15,855 nucleotides of DNA, taken from NCBI GenBank assembly GCA_041689995.1, contig JBDNFD010000098.1, forward strand, positions 1 to 15,855, given 5' to 3'. The notes under the pieces are model-generated. The model did no database searches. It had not been told where the DNA came from and was given only the letters and a program-made list of their open reading frames with translations. The first letter of the stretch is position 1, and each line of letters starts with the position of its first letter. Below, piece after piece: positions 1 through 9,087 of this stretch. The position numbers and the translations under genes were made by a program. This DNA is from DASSWG01 sp041689995 (GTDB lineage: Bacteria > Bacteroidota > Bacteroidia > Flavobacteriales > Flavobacteriaceae).

Positions 1-2535
1 CTTGAGCTTTCAGGGCAGAATCTAGATCCGTCTTCTGGACAAATCACTGTTACTTCCCCAACCGATTTTGAAATTTCTTCCGACAATGTCAATTATCTTT
101 CTTCATTATCTATTCCTTATTCAGGAGGTTCTCTTTCTTCCACCACAATTTATGTTCGTTTAATGGAAGGACTAGAGGACGCTGATTACGAGGGAGATAT
201 CTCAATTTCCGGCGGAACCGCACCTACAATAAATGTTCATGTTATGGGAACGGTTACTGCTCCAATTGAGGCGCCAACTTTGATTTTTTCTGAAATTGCC
301 GACCCTGGTGATGTTTATCAAGCACGCTTTGTTGAAATATATAATAATGGCTCCGCAACTATTGACTTTGCTTCGACCACGGTCTTTTTGGCAAAATATT
401 CCAACGCTAATTCAAACGCTAATTCCGTTCAATTGACCGGTAGTGTTGCACCGGGTGATTTTTATGTGATCGCATATAGTTCGGATGATTTTAATTCGGC
501 TTATGGCACAACTCCAGATTTGGAAAGCGGAATCGTCAATGGAAACGGTGATGACACCTATGCTCTCTTTATTGGAGGTGATTGGGACGAAGGTGGAACA
601 ATGTTCGACGTTTATGGTGAAATTGGGACCGATGGTTCTGGAGAACTATGGGAATATGAAAATTCCCGGGCGGTACGTAACGACCTGGCAACTTCACCGA
701 ACGCAATATGGAACGCTGCCGAATGGACAATTTTTGAAGCCGATGTGGCAGATATGACCCCGGGAATGGACGAATCCAACGCTGGAATAGATTATGTTTT
801 TGATGGAGTTTCCTGGTCACCGGAAGATCCAAACGGAACAGCTACTTCTACTGACAACATTACTATTTCGAGCGGTACCGCAACATTATCACAAGATTTT
901 TCCATCCAAGATATTACAATCGATGCTGGCGGAACTTTGAAGGTTGCCCAGGTTCTTTCCTACACTGGTAATATGGTAAACAATGGTTCTTTGATCTTTT
1001 TAAGTGCTGAGAATATACAGGGTCAATTGGATGTTATAGATGTGGACAACTCTAGTTTTTCCGGTGACGGAGTTATTGTTTCCGAACGATATATTCCAGC
1101 AAGAATGGATGGAAAAGGAGCCTATCGTTATTTGACATCCCCACTTCAATCCCTTCTTAGCATCCATTACAACTGGCAAGAAAATGCCACGGGAATTGAC
1201 GACAATCCAAATCCAAACCATGGAATGTTCATTACCGGTTCCAATACTGGCGCGAACGGTTTTGATGCAACACCGGCTGGAGCACCTTCGATGTTTGAAT
1301 TTGATAATGCTTCTCAGACCTATGTGCCAGTTCCAAACACAGACAATATGAACCTTATTCAAGGACAGCCCTATTCGGCTTATGTTTGGGGAGATAGAAG
1401 TGTGGATATCGTTGGTACAAGTGGAAATGATCCAATTACGACTTCCACGACTTTAGTGTCCGAAGGTGTATTGAATCCGGAAACACTTACTTTTAGCTCT
1501 TTGAGCGAAGTCGCAGGAAATTTCAGTTTAATTGGAAACCCATATCAAGGGATTCTTAGTATGAATTCTGTAATTTCAAATTCAACTAATATAAACCCAA
1601 CACATTATTATGTTTGGGATCCAACTTTAGGAACTCGTGGCGCATTTGCAACAGTTTCTTTGCCAACAGGTTCAAACGCTCAAAGTTCGGACGCCAATCA
1701 ATTTTTGCAAGTTGGCCAAGCTGTTTTCGTAAGTACTGCCAACGATGGCCAAGCTTCCGTAACCTTTTTGCAAACGGACAAAGAAGTATATGAAACACCA
1801 ACCGATGTTTTTCGCCCGGAAGAAAATCCAGCTTCCATAACATTCCAATTATTTACTGCGGAAGCCTATACGTCTGGAAACACTCTTAGTGATGCTTTCC
1901 TACTTAATTTCTCCGAAGACGAAAGCAATGCAGTTTTGTTGAATGATGCACTAAAAATGGACAACAGGGATGAAAATCTTGGAATTATGAACGGTGATCA
2001 ATTATTGAGCATCGAAAACCGAGCGATCCCTATGGACGAAGAAACAATTCCGTTGTTCATAAATCAATACAGAAGCAGTAACTATACTTTCAAAGTTTCC
2101 ACGGAAGATTTCCCTGAAAATATCCTTGTTTTTCTGGTAGATAATTACTTGGATATTCAAACAGAATTAGATCAAAATAGTGTTAGCCTAGTCGATTTCA
2201 GTATTGATCCCACTATTTCTGGAAGTATTACTTCAGACAGATTTTCATTATTATTTGAAAAAAACAGCCTTTCTACGGATAATAACATTGCAACTAATTT
2301 AGTGATGTATCCGAACCCTGTTCAAAATGGAGTGTTCTATATAGATAATCTTCAAGGAGGAAAAGCTGATGTAACGCTTTATAATATTTTGGGTCAGAAA
2401 GTGATGAATCTTCAAAATGAAGTTTCTGCCAATGGTAAAATTTCAATCAATACCGCCGATTTGCAACCCGGAATGTATGTTGTGAATATGGTGCAGAACG
2501 GAGCTGTGAAAACAACAAAAATTTTAATCCAATAA
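1..2535 (+). CDS. Secreted lamin-tail-domain protein with T9SS sorting domain (5' end outside window)
   Basis: The frame is open from the first base, so the gene starts upstream; the ATG at 163 is internal. 844 codons are visible. Codons 1-85 look like a beta-sandwich repeat common in Bacteroidota surface proteins (ITVTSPTDFEIS, then a GG-rich turn and TIYVRL). Codons about 90-255 resemble a lamin tail domain (LIFSEIADPG, FVEIYNNGSATIDF, and a closing WTIFEADVADMTPG). The middle (about 285-400) has the GGTLKV / NNGSLIF / RYIPARMDGKGAYRYL pattern found in large flavobacterial exported proteins. The last ~80 codons form a type A T9SS C-terminal domain (MYPNPVQNG, VTLYNILGQKV, LQPGMYVVNM, KTTKILIQ), which is removed on export through the Por/Spr machinery. 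No catalytic motif is visible, so an adhesive or structural surface role is only inferred. Confidence 0.85.
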   Translation, partial: LELSGQNLDPSSGQITVTSPTDFEISSDNVNYLSSLSIPYSGGSLSSTTIYVRLMEGLEDADYEGDISISGGTAPTINVHVMGTVTAPIEAPTLIFSEIADPGDVYQARFVEIYNNGSATIDFASTTVFLAKYSNANSNANSVQLTGSVAPGDFYVIAYSSDDFNSAYGTTPDLESGIVNGNGDDTYALFIGGDWDEGGTMFDVYGEIGTDGSGELWEYENSRAVRNDLATSPNAIWNAAEWTIFEADVADMTPGMDESNAGIDYVFDGVSWSPEDPNGTATSTDNITISSGTATLSQDFSIQDITIDAGGTLKVAQVLSYTGNMVNNGSLIFLSAENIQGQLDVIDVDNSSFSGDGVIVSERYIPARMDGKGAYRYLTSPLQSLLSIHYNWQENATGIDDNPNPNHGMFITGSNTGANGFDATPAGAPSMFEFDNASQTYVPVPNTDNMNLIQGQPYSAYVWGDRSVDIVGTSGNDPITTSTTLVSEGVLNPETLTFSSLSEVAGNFSLIGNPYQGILSMNSVISNSTNINPTHYYVWDPTLGTRGAFATVSLPTGSNAQSSDANQFLQVGQAVFVSTANDGQASVTFLQTDKEVYETPTDVFRPEENPASITFQLFTAEAYTSGNTLSDAFLLNFSEDESNAVLLNDALKMDNRDENLGIMNGDQLLSIENRAIPMDEETIPLFINQYRSSNYTFKVSTEDFPENILVFLVDNYLDIQTELDQNSVSLVDFSIDPTISGSITSDRFSLLFEKNSLSTDNNIATNLVMYPNPVQNGVFYIDNLQGGKADVTLYNILGQKVMNLQNEVSANGKISINTADLQPGMYVVNMVQNGAVKTTKILIQ

Positions 2536-2570
2536 CGGAATAATTCAATTTTAATCAATCGATTTTTTTG

Positions 2571-2612
2571 AAACCAAACTATCATTTACGATAGTTTGGT
2601 TTTTTATTTTTG
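2571..2612 (+). terminator. Rho-independent terminator after the T9SS-sorted protein gene
   Basis: A perfect 13-bp stem (2571-2583 with 2590-2602, arms AAACCAAACTATC and its complement) with a 6-nt loop runs into a T-rich tract. It lies 36 bp past the stop codon and isolates that gene from uvrC. Confidence 0.9.
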
Positions 2613-2658
2613 AACCAAAAATCAGCACTCCTATTTCCCATTAATCCAAGGCAATTCG

Positions 2659-2666
2659 TAACTTTG
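2659..2666 (+). promoter_or_regulatory. Bacteroidota -7 promoter box (TAACTTTG) for uvrC
   Basis: TAACTTTG fits the Bacteroidota -7 consensus TAnnTTTG. It ends only 5 nt before the uvrC ATG at 2672, so transcription would begin at or next to the start codon. I do not see a clear -33 TTG at the usual distance, so this is half of a consensus promoter. Confidence 0.5.
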
Positions 2667-2671
2667 TGGGA

Positions 2672-4492
2672 ATGAGCCAGCCTTCCATCGAGATCCAATT
2701 ACAAACCCTTCCGAATGCTCCCGGCGTTTATCAATATTATGATAAAAACGGAAAAATCCTATATGTTGGAAAGGCCAAAAATCTGAAAAAACGGGTCACT
2801 TCCTATTTCACCAAAAAACACGATAGCCACCGAATTGGGTTAATGGTGAAAAAAATCAACGATATAAAACACATTGTGGTCAATTCCGAAACCGATGCGC
2901 TTTTACTCGAAAACAACCTGATAAAAACCTTGCAGCCACGCTTCAATGTCTTGTTAAAGGACGACAAAACCTATCCATGGCTTTGCATTAAAAATGAGCG
3001 TTTCCCGAGGGTTTTCCCCACTCGCCGGATCATCAAAGACGGAAGTGAATATTTTGGACCATATACGAGTTTCAAAACTGTGAACACCTTGCTGGACTTG
3101 ATAAAAGGTTTGTACCAACTGCGCACGTGCAATTATGATTTATCGGAAGAAAAAATCAAAAGTGGGAGATATAAAGTCTGCTTGGAATATCATTTAGGAA
3201 ATTGCAAAGGACCTTGCGAAGGACTTCAAAGTGAAGAAGAATACATGGAATTCATCGCCGCAATTCGGCAGATTGTGAAAGGGAATTTTAAAGATTCGCT
3301 TCAAGATTTCAAAAAGCAAATGCATGAACATGCTTCAAAAATGGAATTTGAAGCCGCACAGCAAATCAAGGAAAAAATCGGGATTCTGGAAAATTATCAG
3401 TCAAAATCCACAATCGTCAACCCAAAAATCAATAATGTGGATGTCTATTCAATTACAAGTGACGAGCAATTTGGATATGTGAATTTTCTGCAACTGTCGC
3501 ATGGTTCCATTATTCGTTCCCACACCATGGAATTAAAAAAGAAACTGGAGGAAACGGACAAAGAGCTTTTGGAATTGGCGATCACCGAAATCCGCCAACG
3601 TTTTCATTCCATGTGCAACGAAATATATGTGCCTTTCCCGGTTGAAATGGGCGAACAAATAAAAGTGACCGTACCGAAATTGGGCGATAAAAAAGCGATT
3701 TTGAACCTTTCTTTGCGCAATGCGAAATACTTCCGGCAAGAACGTTTCAAACAAATAAAAATCGTAGATCCCGACCGGCACACAAATCGTATAATGGCCC
3801 AAATGAAAAAAGATTTGCGCCTCAACGAAGAGCCTCGCCACATTGAATGTTTCGACAACTCAAACATTCAGGGCAGCAATCCCGTGGCGGCTTGCGTTGT
3901 TTTTAAAAATGGAAAGCCAAGCAAATCCGATTACAGAAAATTCAATATTAAAACCGTGGAAGGACCCAACGATTTCGCATCAATGGAAGAAGTGGTTTTC
4001 CGGAGATATAAACGATTGTTGGAAGAAAACGAAGCTCTGCCGCAACTCATTATTATAGACGGTGGCAAAGGGCAACTTTCCTCGGCATTAAAAGCCTTGG
4101 AAGATTTGGGTCTGCGCGGAAAAATAGCCATTGTTGGAATCGCAAAACGTTTGGAAGAATTATTTTATCCAGACGATCCAATTCCCTTATATTTGGATAA
4201 GAAATCGGAAACATTAAAAATTATTCAACAATTGCGGAATGAAGCTCATCGCTTCGGAATCACTTTTCACAGGGACAAACGTAGTAAGTCGGCGTTAGGA
4301 ACCGATTTAGAAAGTATTCCGGGCATCGGAAAAAAAACCGCGGTTCAGCTATTGACACATTTCCGATCAGTAAAACGAGTCTCTGAAGCATCGAAACCCA
4401 GTTTGGCAGAAGTGATTGGAAATTCAAAAGCGGGAATTGTTTATGAACACTATCGGAAAAAGGAGGTTTCAAACAAGGAACAAAAATTGTGA
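2672..4492 (+). CDS. uvrC: UvrABC system protein C (excinuclease subunit)
   Basis: UvrC makes the dual incisions beside DNA lesions bound by UvrAB in nucleotide excision repair. The 606-aa protein has the expected order. The N-terminal GIY-YIG nuclease, which makes the 3' cut, shows G18-V-Y20, Y31-V-G33, R41 and E80. A UVR coiled coil for UvrB contact lies near 210-250. The RNase H-like 5' nuclease shows ECFDNSNIQG with D395, IIIDGGKGQ with D463, and H526 in NEAHRFGITFHR. A helix-hairpin-helix pair (SIPGIGKKTAVQLL) follows near 545-590. I chose the ATG at 2672 over the in-frame GTG at 2666 because MSQPSIEIQLQTLPNAPGVY matches the usual UvrC start and the GTG overlaps the promoter box. Length is normal and all key residues are present. 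It appears to be a single-gene unit. Confidence 0.97.
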   Translation: MSQPSIEIQLQTLPNAPGVYQYYDKNGKILYVGKAKNLKKRVTSYFTKKHDSHRIGLMVKKINDIKHIVVNSETDALLLENNLIKTLQPRFNVLLKDDKTYPWLCIKNERFPRVFPTRRIIKDGSEYFGPYTSFKTVNTLLDLIKGLYQLRTCNYDLSEEKIKSGRYKVCLEYHLGNCKGPCEGLQSEEEYMEFIAAIRQIVKGNFKDSLQDFKKQMHEHASKMEFEAAQQIKEKIGILENYQSKSTIVNPKINNVDVYSITSDEQFGYVNFLQLSHGSIIRSHTMELKKKLEETDKELLELAITEIRQRFHSMCNEIYVPFPVEMGEQIKVTVPKLGDKKAILNLSLRNAKYFRQERFKQIKIVDPDRHTNRIMAQMKKDLRLNEEPRHIECFDNSNIQGSNPVAACVVFKNGKPSKSDYRKFNIKTVEGPNDFASMEEVVFRRYKRLLEENEALPQLIIIDGGKGQLSSALKALEDLGLRGKIAIVGIAKRLEELFYPDDPIPLYLDKKSETLKIIQQLRNEAHRFGITFHRDKRSKSALGTDLESIPGIGKKTAVQLLTHFRSVKRVSEASKPSLAEVIGNSKAGIVYEHYRKKEVSNKEQKL

Positions 4493-4509
4493 TGAGTGGT
4501 GTGTTATTC

Positions 4510-4542
4510 AAACCTAACAGGTTTTAAAAACCTGTTAGGTTT
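4510..4542. repeat. Perfect palindrome (16-bp arms, 1-nt centre) after uvrC
   Basis: Arms 4510-4525 (AAACCTAACAGGTTTT) and 4527-4542 are exact reverse complements around a single A. No T-tract follows, so it is not a textbook terminator, although it could still act as a transcription or mRNA-stability barrier between uvrC and the patatin gene. Short palindromes of this AACCTnACAGGTT type are, as far as I know, frequent in flavobacterial intergenic DNA, so a dispersed REP-like element is the likelier description. Confidence 0.75.
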
Positions 4543-4579
4543 ACCAAAAAAATCAAATCGAAGTTGATAATTTAATCCA

Positions 4580-6820
4580 ATGAAATTCTTGCCCGTTTTC
4601 TTTTTTTTTCTGCTCAGCGCAAACATTCTTGCCCAGGACCATCCTTCCCAAAAAAATGATGTGAAAGTAGGATTGGTGCTTTCTGGTGGCGGAGCAAAAG
4701 GTTTGGCGCATATTGGAGCTTTGAAAGTGATCGATAGCCTTGGTATCCGCATCGATTATATTGGCGGAACAAGCATGGGCGCAGTTATCGGTTCTTTGTA
4801 TGCATCGGGTTATTCTGGAAAACAATTGGATTCCATTTTTAAGGAAACCGACTTTAATACGCTTCTTCAAGACGAACTTCCACGAAACGTGAAAACTTTT
4901 TACGAAAAAGAGCAATCCAAAAAGTATATTTTAACCTTGCCGTTCGACAATTTCAGTATTTCGTTTCCTTCTGGACTATCGCGAGGACAAAACGTATATA
5001 ATTTGATTTCCCGCTTGACGGCACATTTGGAAGGAATAAATAATTTCCACAATTTGCCCATCCCGTTTTTTTGCGTTGCCACGAATATTGAAACGGGCGA
5101 AGAAGTATTGCTCGATCATGGTTCCTTGCCGTTAGCGGTTTCGGCAAGTTCTGCCATACCGTCGTTGTTCAGCCCAGTGGAAGTGAACGGGGAATTGTTG
5201 GTGGATGGCGGGGTGGTGAACAATTATCCGGTTATACTACTCAAAAAAATGGGAGCGGATATCATCATTGGAGTCAACGTGCAAGATAGTTTAAGTGGAA
5301 GAAAAAATTTGGGAAGCGTACTCGAAATCTTGAACCAGATCAATAATTTCAAGGGAATTGAAACCATGGATAAAAAAAAGGCCCTGACGGATATTTATAT
5401 TCACCCCGATATTTCCGAATTTACCATTCTTTCTTTTGATGATGGAAAGAAAATTATTGAAAAAGGGGAAACTGCTGCGATGGATAAAGCAGATGAATTG
5501 CTTCAAATTGTAAAACAACAAGGCAAGCCATACAAACGTAAAAATATTGAACCAGCAGATTCGTTGTTCATAAGCTCCGTAAGCATTCAAGGCGACCAAA
5601 ATTTTCCACGAAGTTATATCCGCGGAAAGCTGAGGATTTCGGAAAATACCACAACTACTTATAAAGATATAATGATAGGCGTCAACAATCTTTCAGCAAC
5701 TGGAAACTTCACGAGAATTGACTATTATTTAGATCACAAAGAATTTGGAAATGAATTGGTTGTGAAATTAAAAGAAAGTGATGAGAAAACCTTTTTGAAA
5801 TTTGCGCTACATTATGATGATTTGTACAAAAGCAGTTTTTTATTGAATTTCACCCATAAAAGTCTGTTGTTCGATAACGATATTACTTCTTTGGATCTGG
5901 TGTTGGGCGATAATATTCGTTATAACTTCGATTATTTTATTGACAAAGGACGATACTGGAGCATCGGGTTGAGTTCTCGATACAATAGTTTCCAAAAAGA
6001 TGTCGATTTTGGTTTTGTTCAGCTTCTTGCTGATATAGGGGAATTTGATGTGAACCAGGTGAAAATAAATTATGCCGATTTTACGAACCGAATTTATGCA
6101 GAAACATTTTTTTTAAAAGATTTTAGACTTGGTTTGGGAGCCGAACATAAATATGTAAAAATAAAAACCGAAACCATTTTGGAGAAAAACCAAGACGTAA
6201 ATGAAATACCTTTTACCATTTTGGAAGAAACCAATTTGTTCAGCGCCATGGGATATCTTGAACTCGATTCTTACAATAAAAAATCCTTCCCCAATTCTGG
6301 TTCTTACTTTTTAGGCGATTTCCATGCCTATTTATTTGCGGCAAAATCATCGAATAATTTTAACCAATTTGCGATTGCAAAAGGTAGATTCGGACTTGCT
6401 TTTCCATTTTCTGAAAATCTCACCTTCCGTTTTTCTACCGAGGGAGGACTTCGGTTTGGGGAAAATAATTCAGAAATTCTAAATTTCTTTTTAGGTGGTT
6501 ACGGAAATCAGCCCGTCAATAATTTAGTTCCTTTTTACGGATATGACTTTTTGGATATTTTTGGGGATAGTTATCTCAAATCATTGTTTGAACTAGATTA
6601 TGAATTTATTCGTAAAAACCACTTGATAATCTCTTATAATATTGCCAATGTGAAAGATGGCTTGTTCGAAACACCTAATTGGTTCAGCTCCCCCGATTAT
6701 ACTGGAATCGCTTTTGGTTATGGCCTAGAAACCTTTATGGGACCTATTGAAGTAAAATATTCTTTTTCACCCGAAACAAGCCAAAGCTACTGGAATTTTG
6801 CAGTGGGATTTTGGTTTTAG
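4580..6820 (+). CDS. Patatin-like phospholipase with POTRA-like segment and outer-membrane beta-barrel
   Basis: Probable outer-membrane lipid acyl hydrolase. Residues 1-18 form a Sec signal peptide (MKFLPVFFFFLLSANILA, cleavage likely before Q19). The patatin domain (about 28-315) has the oxyanion motif SGGGAKG (35-41), the nucleophile elbow G63-T-S65-M-G67 and the catalytic D209-G dyad partner in LLVDGGVVNNYPV. A POTRA-like segment follows at about 328-405 (SVSIQGDQNFPRSYIRGKL). The remaining ~340 residues alternate in the manner of a surface-antigen/BamA-type barrel and end in an aromatic residue (AVGFWF). The layout recalls PlpD-type (type Vd) proteins, but whether the lipase is released or stays tethered inside the periplasm cannot be told. 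The gene stands alone between the uvrC palindrome and an orphan minus-strand terminator. Confidence 0.9.
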   Translation: MKFLPVFFFFLLSANILAQDHPSQKNDVKVGLVLSGGGAKGLAHIGALKVIDSLGIRIDYIGGTSMGAVIGSLYASGYSGKQLDSIFKETDFNTLLQDELPRNVKTFYEKEQSKKYILTLPFDNFSISFPSGLSRGQNVYNLISRLTAHLEGINNFHNLPIPFFCVATNIETGEEVLLDHGSLPLAVSASSAIPSLFSPVEVNGELLVDGGVVNNYPVILLKKMGADIIIGVNVQDSLSGRKNLGSVLEILNQINNFKGIETMDKKKALTDIYIHPDISEFTILSFDDGKKIIEKGETAAMDKADELLQIVKQQGKPYKRKNIEPADSLFISSVSIQGDQNFPRSYIRGKLRISENTTTTYKDIMIGVNNLSATGNFTRIDYYLDHKEFGNELVVKLKESDEKTFLKFALHYDDLYKSSFLLNFTHKSLLFDNDITSLDLVLGDNIRYNFDYFIDKGRYWSIGLSSRYNSFQKDVDFGFVQLLADIGEFDVNQVKINYADFTNRIYAETFFLKDFRLGLGAEHKYVKIKTETILEKNQDVNEIPFTILEETNLFSAMGYLELDSYNKKSFPNSGSYFLGDFHAYLFAAKSSNNFNQFAIAKGRFGLAFPFSENLTFRFSTEGGLRFGENNSEILNFFLGGYGNQPVNNLVPFYGYDFLDIFGDSYLKSLFELDYEFIRKNHLIISYNIANVKDGLFETPNWFSSPDYTGIAFGYGLETFMGPIEVKYSFSPETSQSYWNFAVGFWF

Positions 6821-6830
6821 GTTTTTTTCC

Positions 6831-6889
6831 AACAAAAAAGCCCCTTCACCCAAGGTGAAAAAGCTTCTCATCGGTTCAACAACGTGAAC
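6831..6889. repeat. Direct repeat copy 1 (59 bp): orphan tRNA-Asp trailer/terminator segment
   Basis: 59 bp identical to 15132-15190 and 15573-15631, in the same orientation. Here it lies 10 bp past the patatin stop codon with no tRNA beside it. The match to the other copies ends at 6889, and the next sequence leads into hsdM. It marks the left edge of the restriction island. Confidence 0.95.
6833..6866 (-). terminator. Orphan minus-strand terminator (copy 1)
   Basis: Read on the minus strand, arms 6866-6854 and 6850-6838 form a 13-bp stem including three G-U pairs, with a TTG loop and a run of T. On the plus strand the three G-U pairs become C-A mismatches and no T-tract follows, so it is built for a minus-strand transcript. 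No minus-strand gene lies immediately upstream of it now. Confidence 0.75.
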
Positions 6890-6978
6890 CTTTCTCCCGT
6901 TTTCAAAGTATATGACTCAATCCCTTTTTTTATGGAATTAAGATTTATATTTTTATGCTTTTATAAATTCTATCCTAA

Positions 6979-9087
6979 ATGAGTCAAAATATACTTCAAT
7001 ACGAATCAAAAGTATGGTCTACTGCCGATCTGCTAATTGGTGCAGGAATTAAACAATCTGACTTTCCAAGATATATGATGCCCTACTTTGCAATGATAAT
7101 GCTGGAAAGTAGATTAATCAGGCATTACACGGAATTATTAAAAGATTTTGATGTTGAAAAGATTGAAGACATTGAAGACATAAATGATTTTATAGAGGAG
7201 TTTAAGGATTATAATATAGGTTATAATGAAGTGGTTATTAAGCAGCATAAAACGCTTGCTGATATTTGTAGGAATGATAAAACCTTTGACAATGACTTTG
7301 AAACCTATCTAAAAGCATTTGACGCAGAGACTAAAGAACTTCTGGGAGTTGACAGGGGAAATACAGAAGAAAAATATCTGGATATATCAGGTGTGAGCGG
7401 TCAATTGCGAAAGAAAGATATTCTATTTGATACCGTGAAAAAATGGAGCGAGATTGACTTAACACCTTTCAATAACTCCGATATCACTACTTTAGAAGAG
7501 CACATTAAACGGAAATGGGCAGATATCTCCGCTGAAACTGCTGGAGAGCAATATACCCCTGATGATATTATTGCCCTGATTTCTGAAATCATCTTATCTA
7601 AAATTGAAAATAACGGAGAGTTTCTAACAATTTACGACCCAACGTGTGGCGGAGGAAACTTACTTTTTGGGGTTGAAGATAAAATACAGAAAAAGTACAA
7701 TAGGCCTACAAAAACGTACGGTGAAGATTGGAGTGATAGTTTATATGCCTTAGCGAAAATTGAAAGCCGTTTTCGAATTGATTCAGACATACAATATGGC
7801 AATACGTTGGTTAAACGAACATTTTACGATAAAAGATTTAATATAATCGTTGCAAATCCACCTTATGGAGTAGATTGGAAAGGCTATAAAAGAGATATCG
7901 AAAATGACCAGACCAACCGTTTTCACGCCTTACCTTCAATTTCTGATGGGCAATTTCTTTTTACACAACACATACTTTCTCAGTTGGATGACAAAGGTTT
8001 GGCTGTTGTAGTTCACAATGGTTCTACGTTGTTTAGTGGCGATGCCGGAAGTGGGGAAAGCAATATCCGAAAATACTTTTTTGACAATGATTGGGTTGAA
8101 GCCATTATACAAATGCCTACGGATGAATTTTTCAACACAGGAATCTACACGTATTTATGGGTTTTCAATAAGAATAAGGCTGCCAAACGCAAAGACAAAG
8201 TAATCTTGATTAATGGCAGCGATTTTTATGAACCTTTAAAAAAGAGCAAGGGTAAAAAGCGCAAACAAATGGCTCCTGATAACCGTAAAACAATTTTGGA
8301 GGCATTGACCAATTTTGAAGATACAGATTACGCCAAAGTATTTGATAAGTGGCATTTCTATTTTAACAAACAGGCAATAATGCTTACCAATGTGGATGCG
8401 GATGGAAAGTCATTGGAAAGTATTCTTCCCACTAAAAAAAATAAAGAAGGCGAGGAAATAAGGGCGAAGAGTATAAAAATAAATACACCCTCTATTTCCA
8501 TTTTAGATTCGTTTAAGGAAGAAGGAATGAAAGCCATCAACCAGGCCGAAATAACCACTTTTCCCAAAAATGAATATGCAAACCTGAAAGCCTATTACGA
8601 TGATTATTATAAAGGTTTTGTTGCAGGATTTGATTATAAAGCTCCTGCCTTTATTATTTCAGACAACAAAGGAAATTCTTATACCTACGATTCCCGCAAA
8701 GAGACTTTAGTAAAAAGAGATGAAGCTCAAAATAAAACTGAACTGGGCAACGGCAAAATAGTAATTAAAGCAACCTATAAAAAAGCAACAAAAACCAAGG
8801 AAGCAATCATTATAATTACAACTGAGCTGACACCAGATTATGAAAAAGATTACGAGATAATCCCTTACGCTCCCAACGAAACAGAAAACCAAAAAACCAT
8901 TGCCGACTTTATGGCAAAGTATATAACAAAACCATTTCGGTATATTGACAATGTGGTGGGTGTGGAAATCAATTTCAACAAAGTTTTTTATAAACCCGAA
9001 CAACTTCGTTCCTTAAAGGAAATAACAACCGATTTGCAGGAATTGGAAAATGAATTGGCTAATCTTGAAAAGGAGTTGGCTATATAA
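6979..9087 (+). CDS. hsdM: Type I restriction-modification DNA methyltransferase subunit
   Basis: Adenine-N6 methyltransferase subunit of a type I restriction-modification enzyme; with HsdS it methylates the host recognition site using S-adenosylmethionine. Motif I is D220-P-T-C-G-G-G and the catalytic motif IV is N293-P-P-Y296 followed by GVDW. The N-terminal helical part (MSQNILQYESKVWSTADLL...) is typical of HsdM. At 702 aa it belongs to the longer HsdM type, whose C-terminal part ends in VGVEINFNKVFY and a coiled coil (DLQELENELANLEKELAI) that contacts HsdS. The stop overlaps the hsdS start by one base (TAATG), so the two are translationally coupled. The gene is first in the island. I see no TAnnTTTG box in the 89 bp between repeat copy 1 and the start codon. 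Confidence 0.95.
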   Translation: MSQNILQYESKVWSTADLLIGAGIKQSDFPRYMMPYFAMIMLESRLIRHYTELLKDFDVEKIEDIEDINDFIEEFKDYNIGYNEVVIKQHKTLADICRNDKTFDNDFETYLKAFDAETKELLGVDRGNTEEKYLDISGVSGQLRKKDILFDTVKKWSEIDLTPFNNSDITTLEEHIKRKWADISAETAGEQYTPDDIIALISEIILSKIENNGEFLTIYDPTCGGGNLLFGVEDKIQKKYNRPTKTYGEDWSDSLYALAKIESRFRIDSDIQYGNTLVKRTFYDKRFNIIVANPPYGVDWKGYKRDIENDQTNRFHALPSISDGQFLFTQHILSQLDDKGLAVVVHNGSTLFSGDAGSGESNIRKYFFDNDWVEAIIQMPTDEFFNTGIYTYLWVFNKNKAAKRKDKVILINGSDFYEPLKKSKGKKRKQMAPDNRKTILEALTNFEDTDYAKVFDKWHFYFNKQAIMLTNVDADGKSLESILPTKKNKEGEEIRAKSIKINTPSISILDSFKEEGMKAINQAEITTFPKNEYANLKAYYDDYYKGFVAGFDYKAPAFIISDNKGNSYTYDSRKETLVKRDEAQNKTELGNGKIVIKATYKKATKTKEAIIIITTELTPDYEKDYEIIPYAPNETENQKTIADFMAKYITKPFRYIDNVVGVEINFNKVFYKPEQLRSLKEITTDLQELENELANLEKELAI

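Noticed and set aside
163..165. ATG at 163 as the start of the T9SS-sorted protein
   Set aside because: The frame is open back to base 1 and the upstream codons continue a beta-sandwich domain, so this Met is internal.
2666..2671. GTG start two codons upstream in uvrC
   Set aside because: It overlaps the TAACTTTG promoter box, so it would lie upstream of the predicted transcript.
8707..9003. 98-codon minus-strand ORF inside hsdM, and similar antisense ORFs in uvrC, the patatin gene and hsdR
   Set aside because: They lie wholly inside well-supported genes, have low-complexity or aromatic-rich shadow composition, and lack any start context.
8400..9087. HsdM C-terminal extension as a fused extra domain
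   Set aside because: The VGVEINFNKVFY and coiled-coil end is what I recall of the longer HsdM class, so 702 aa is not odd.
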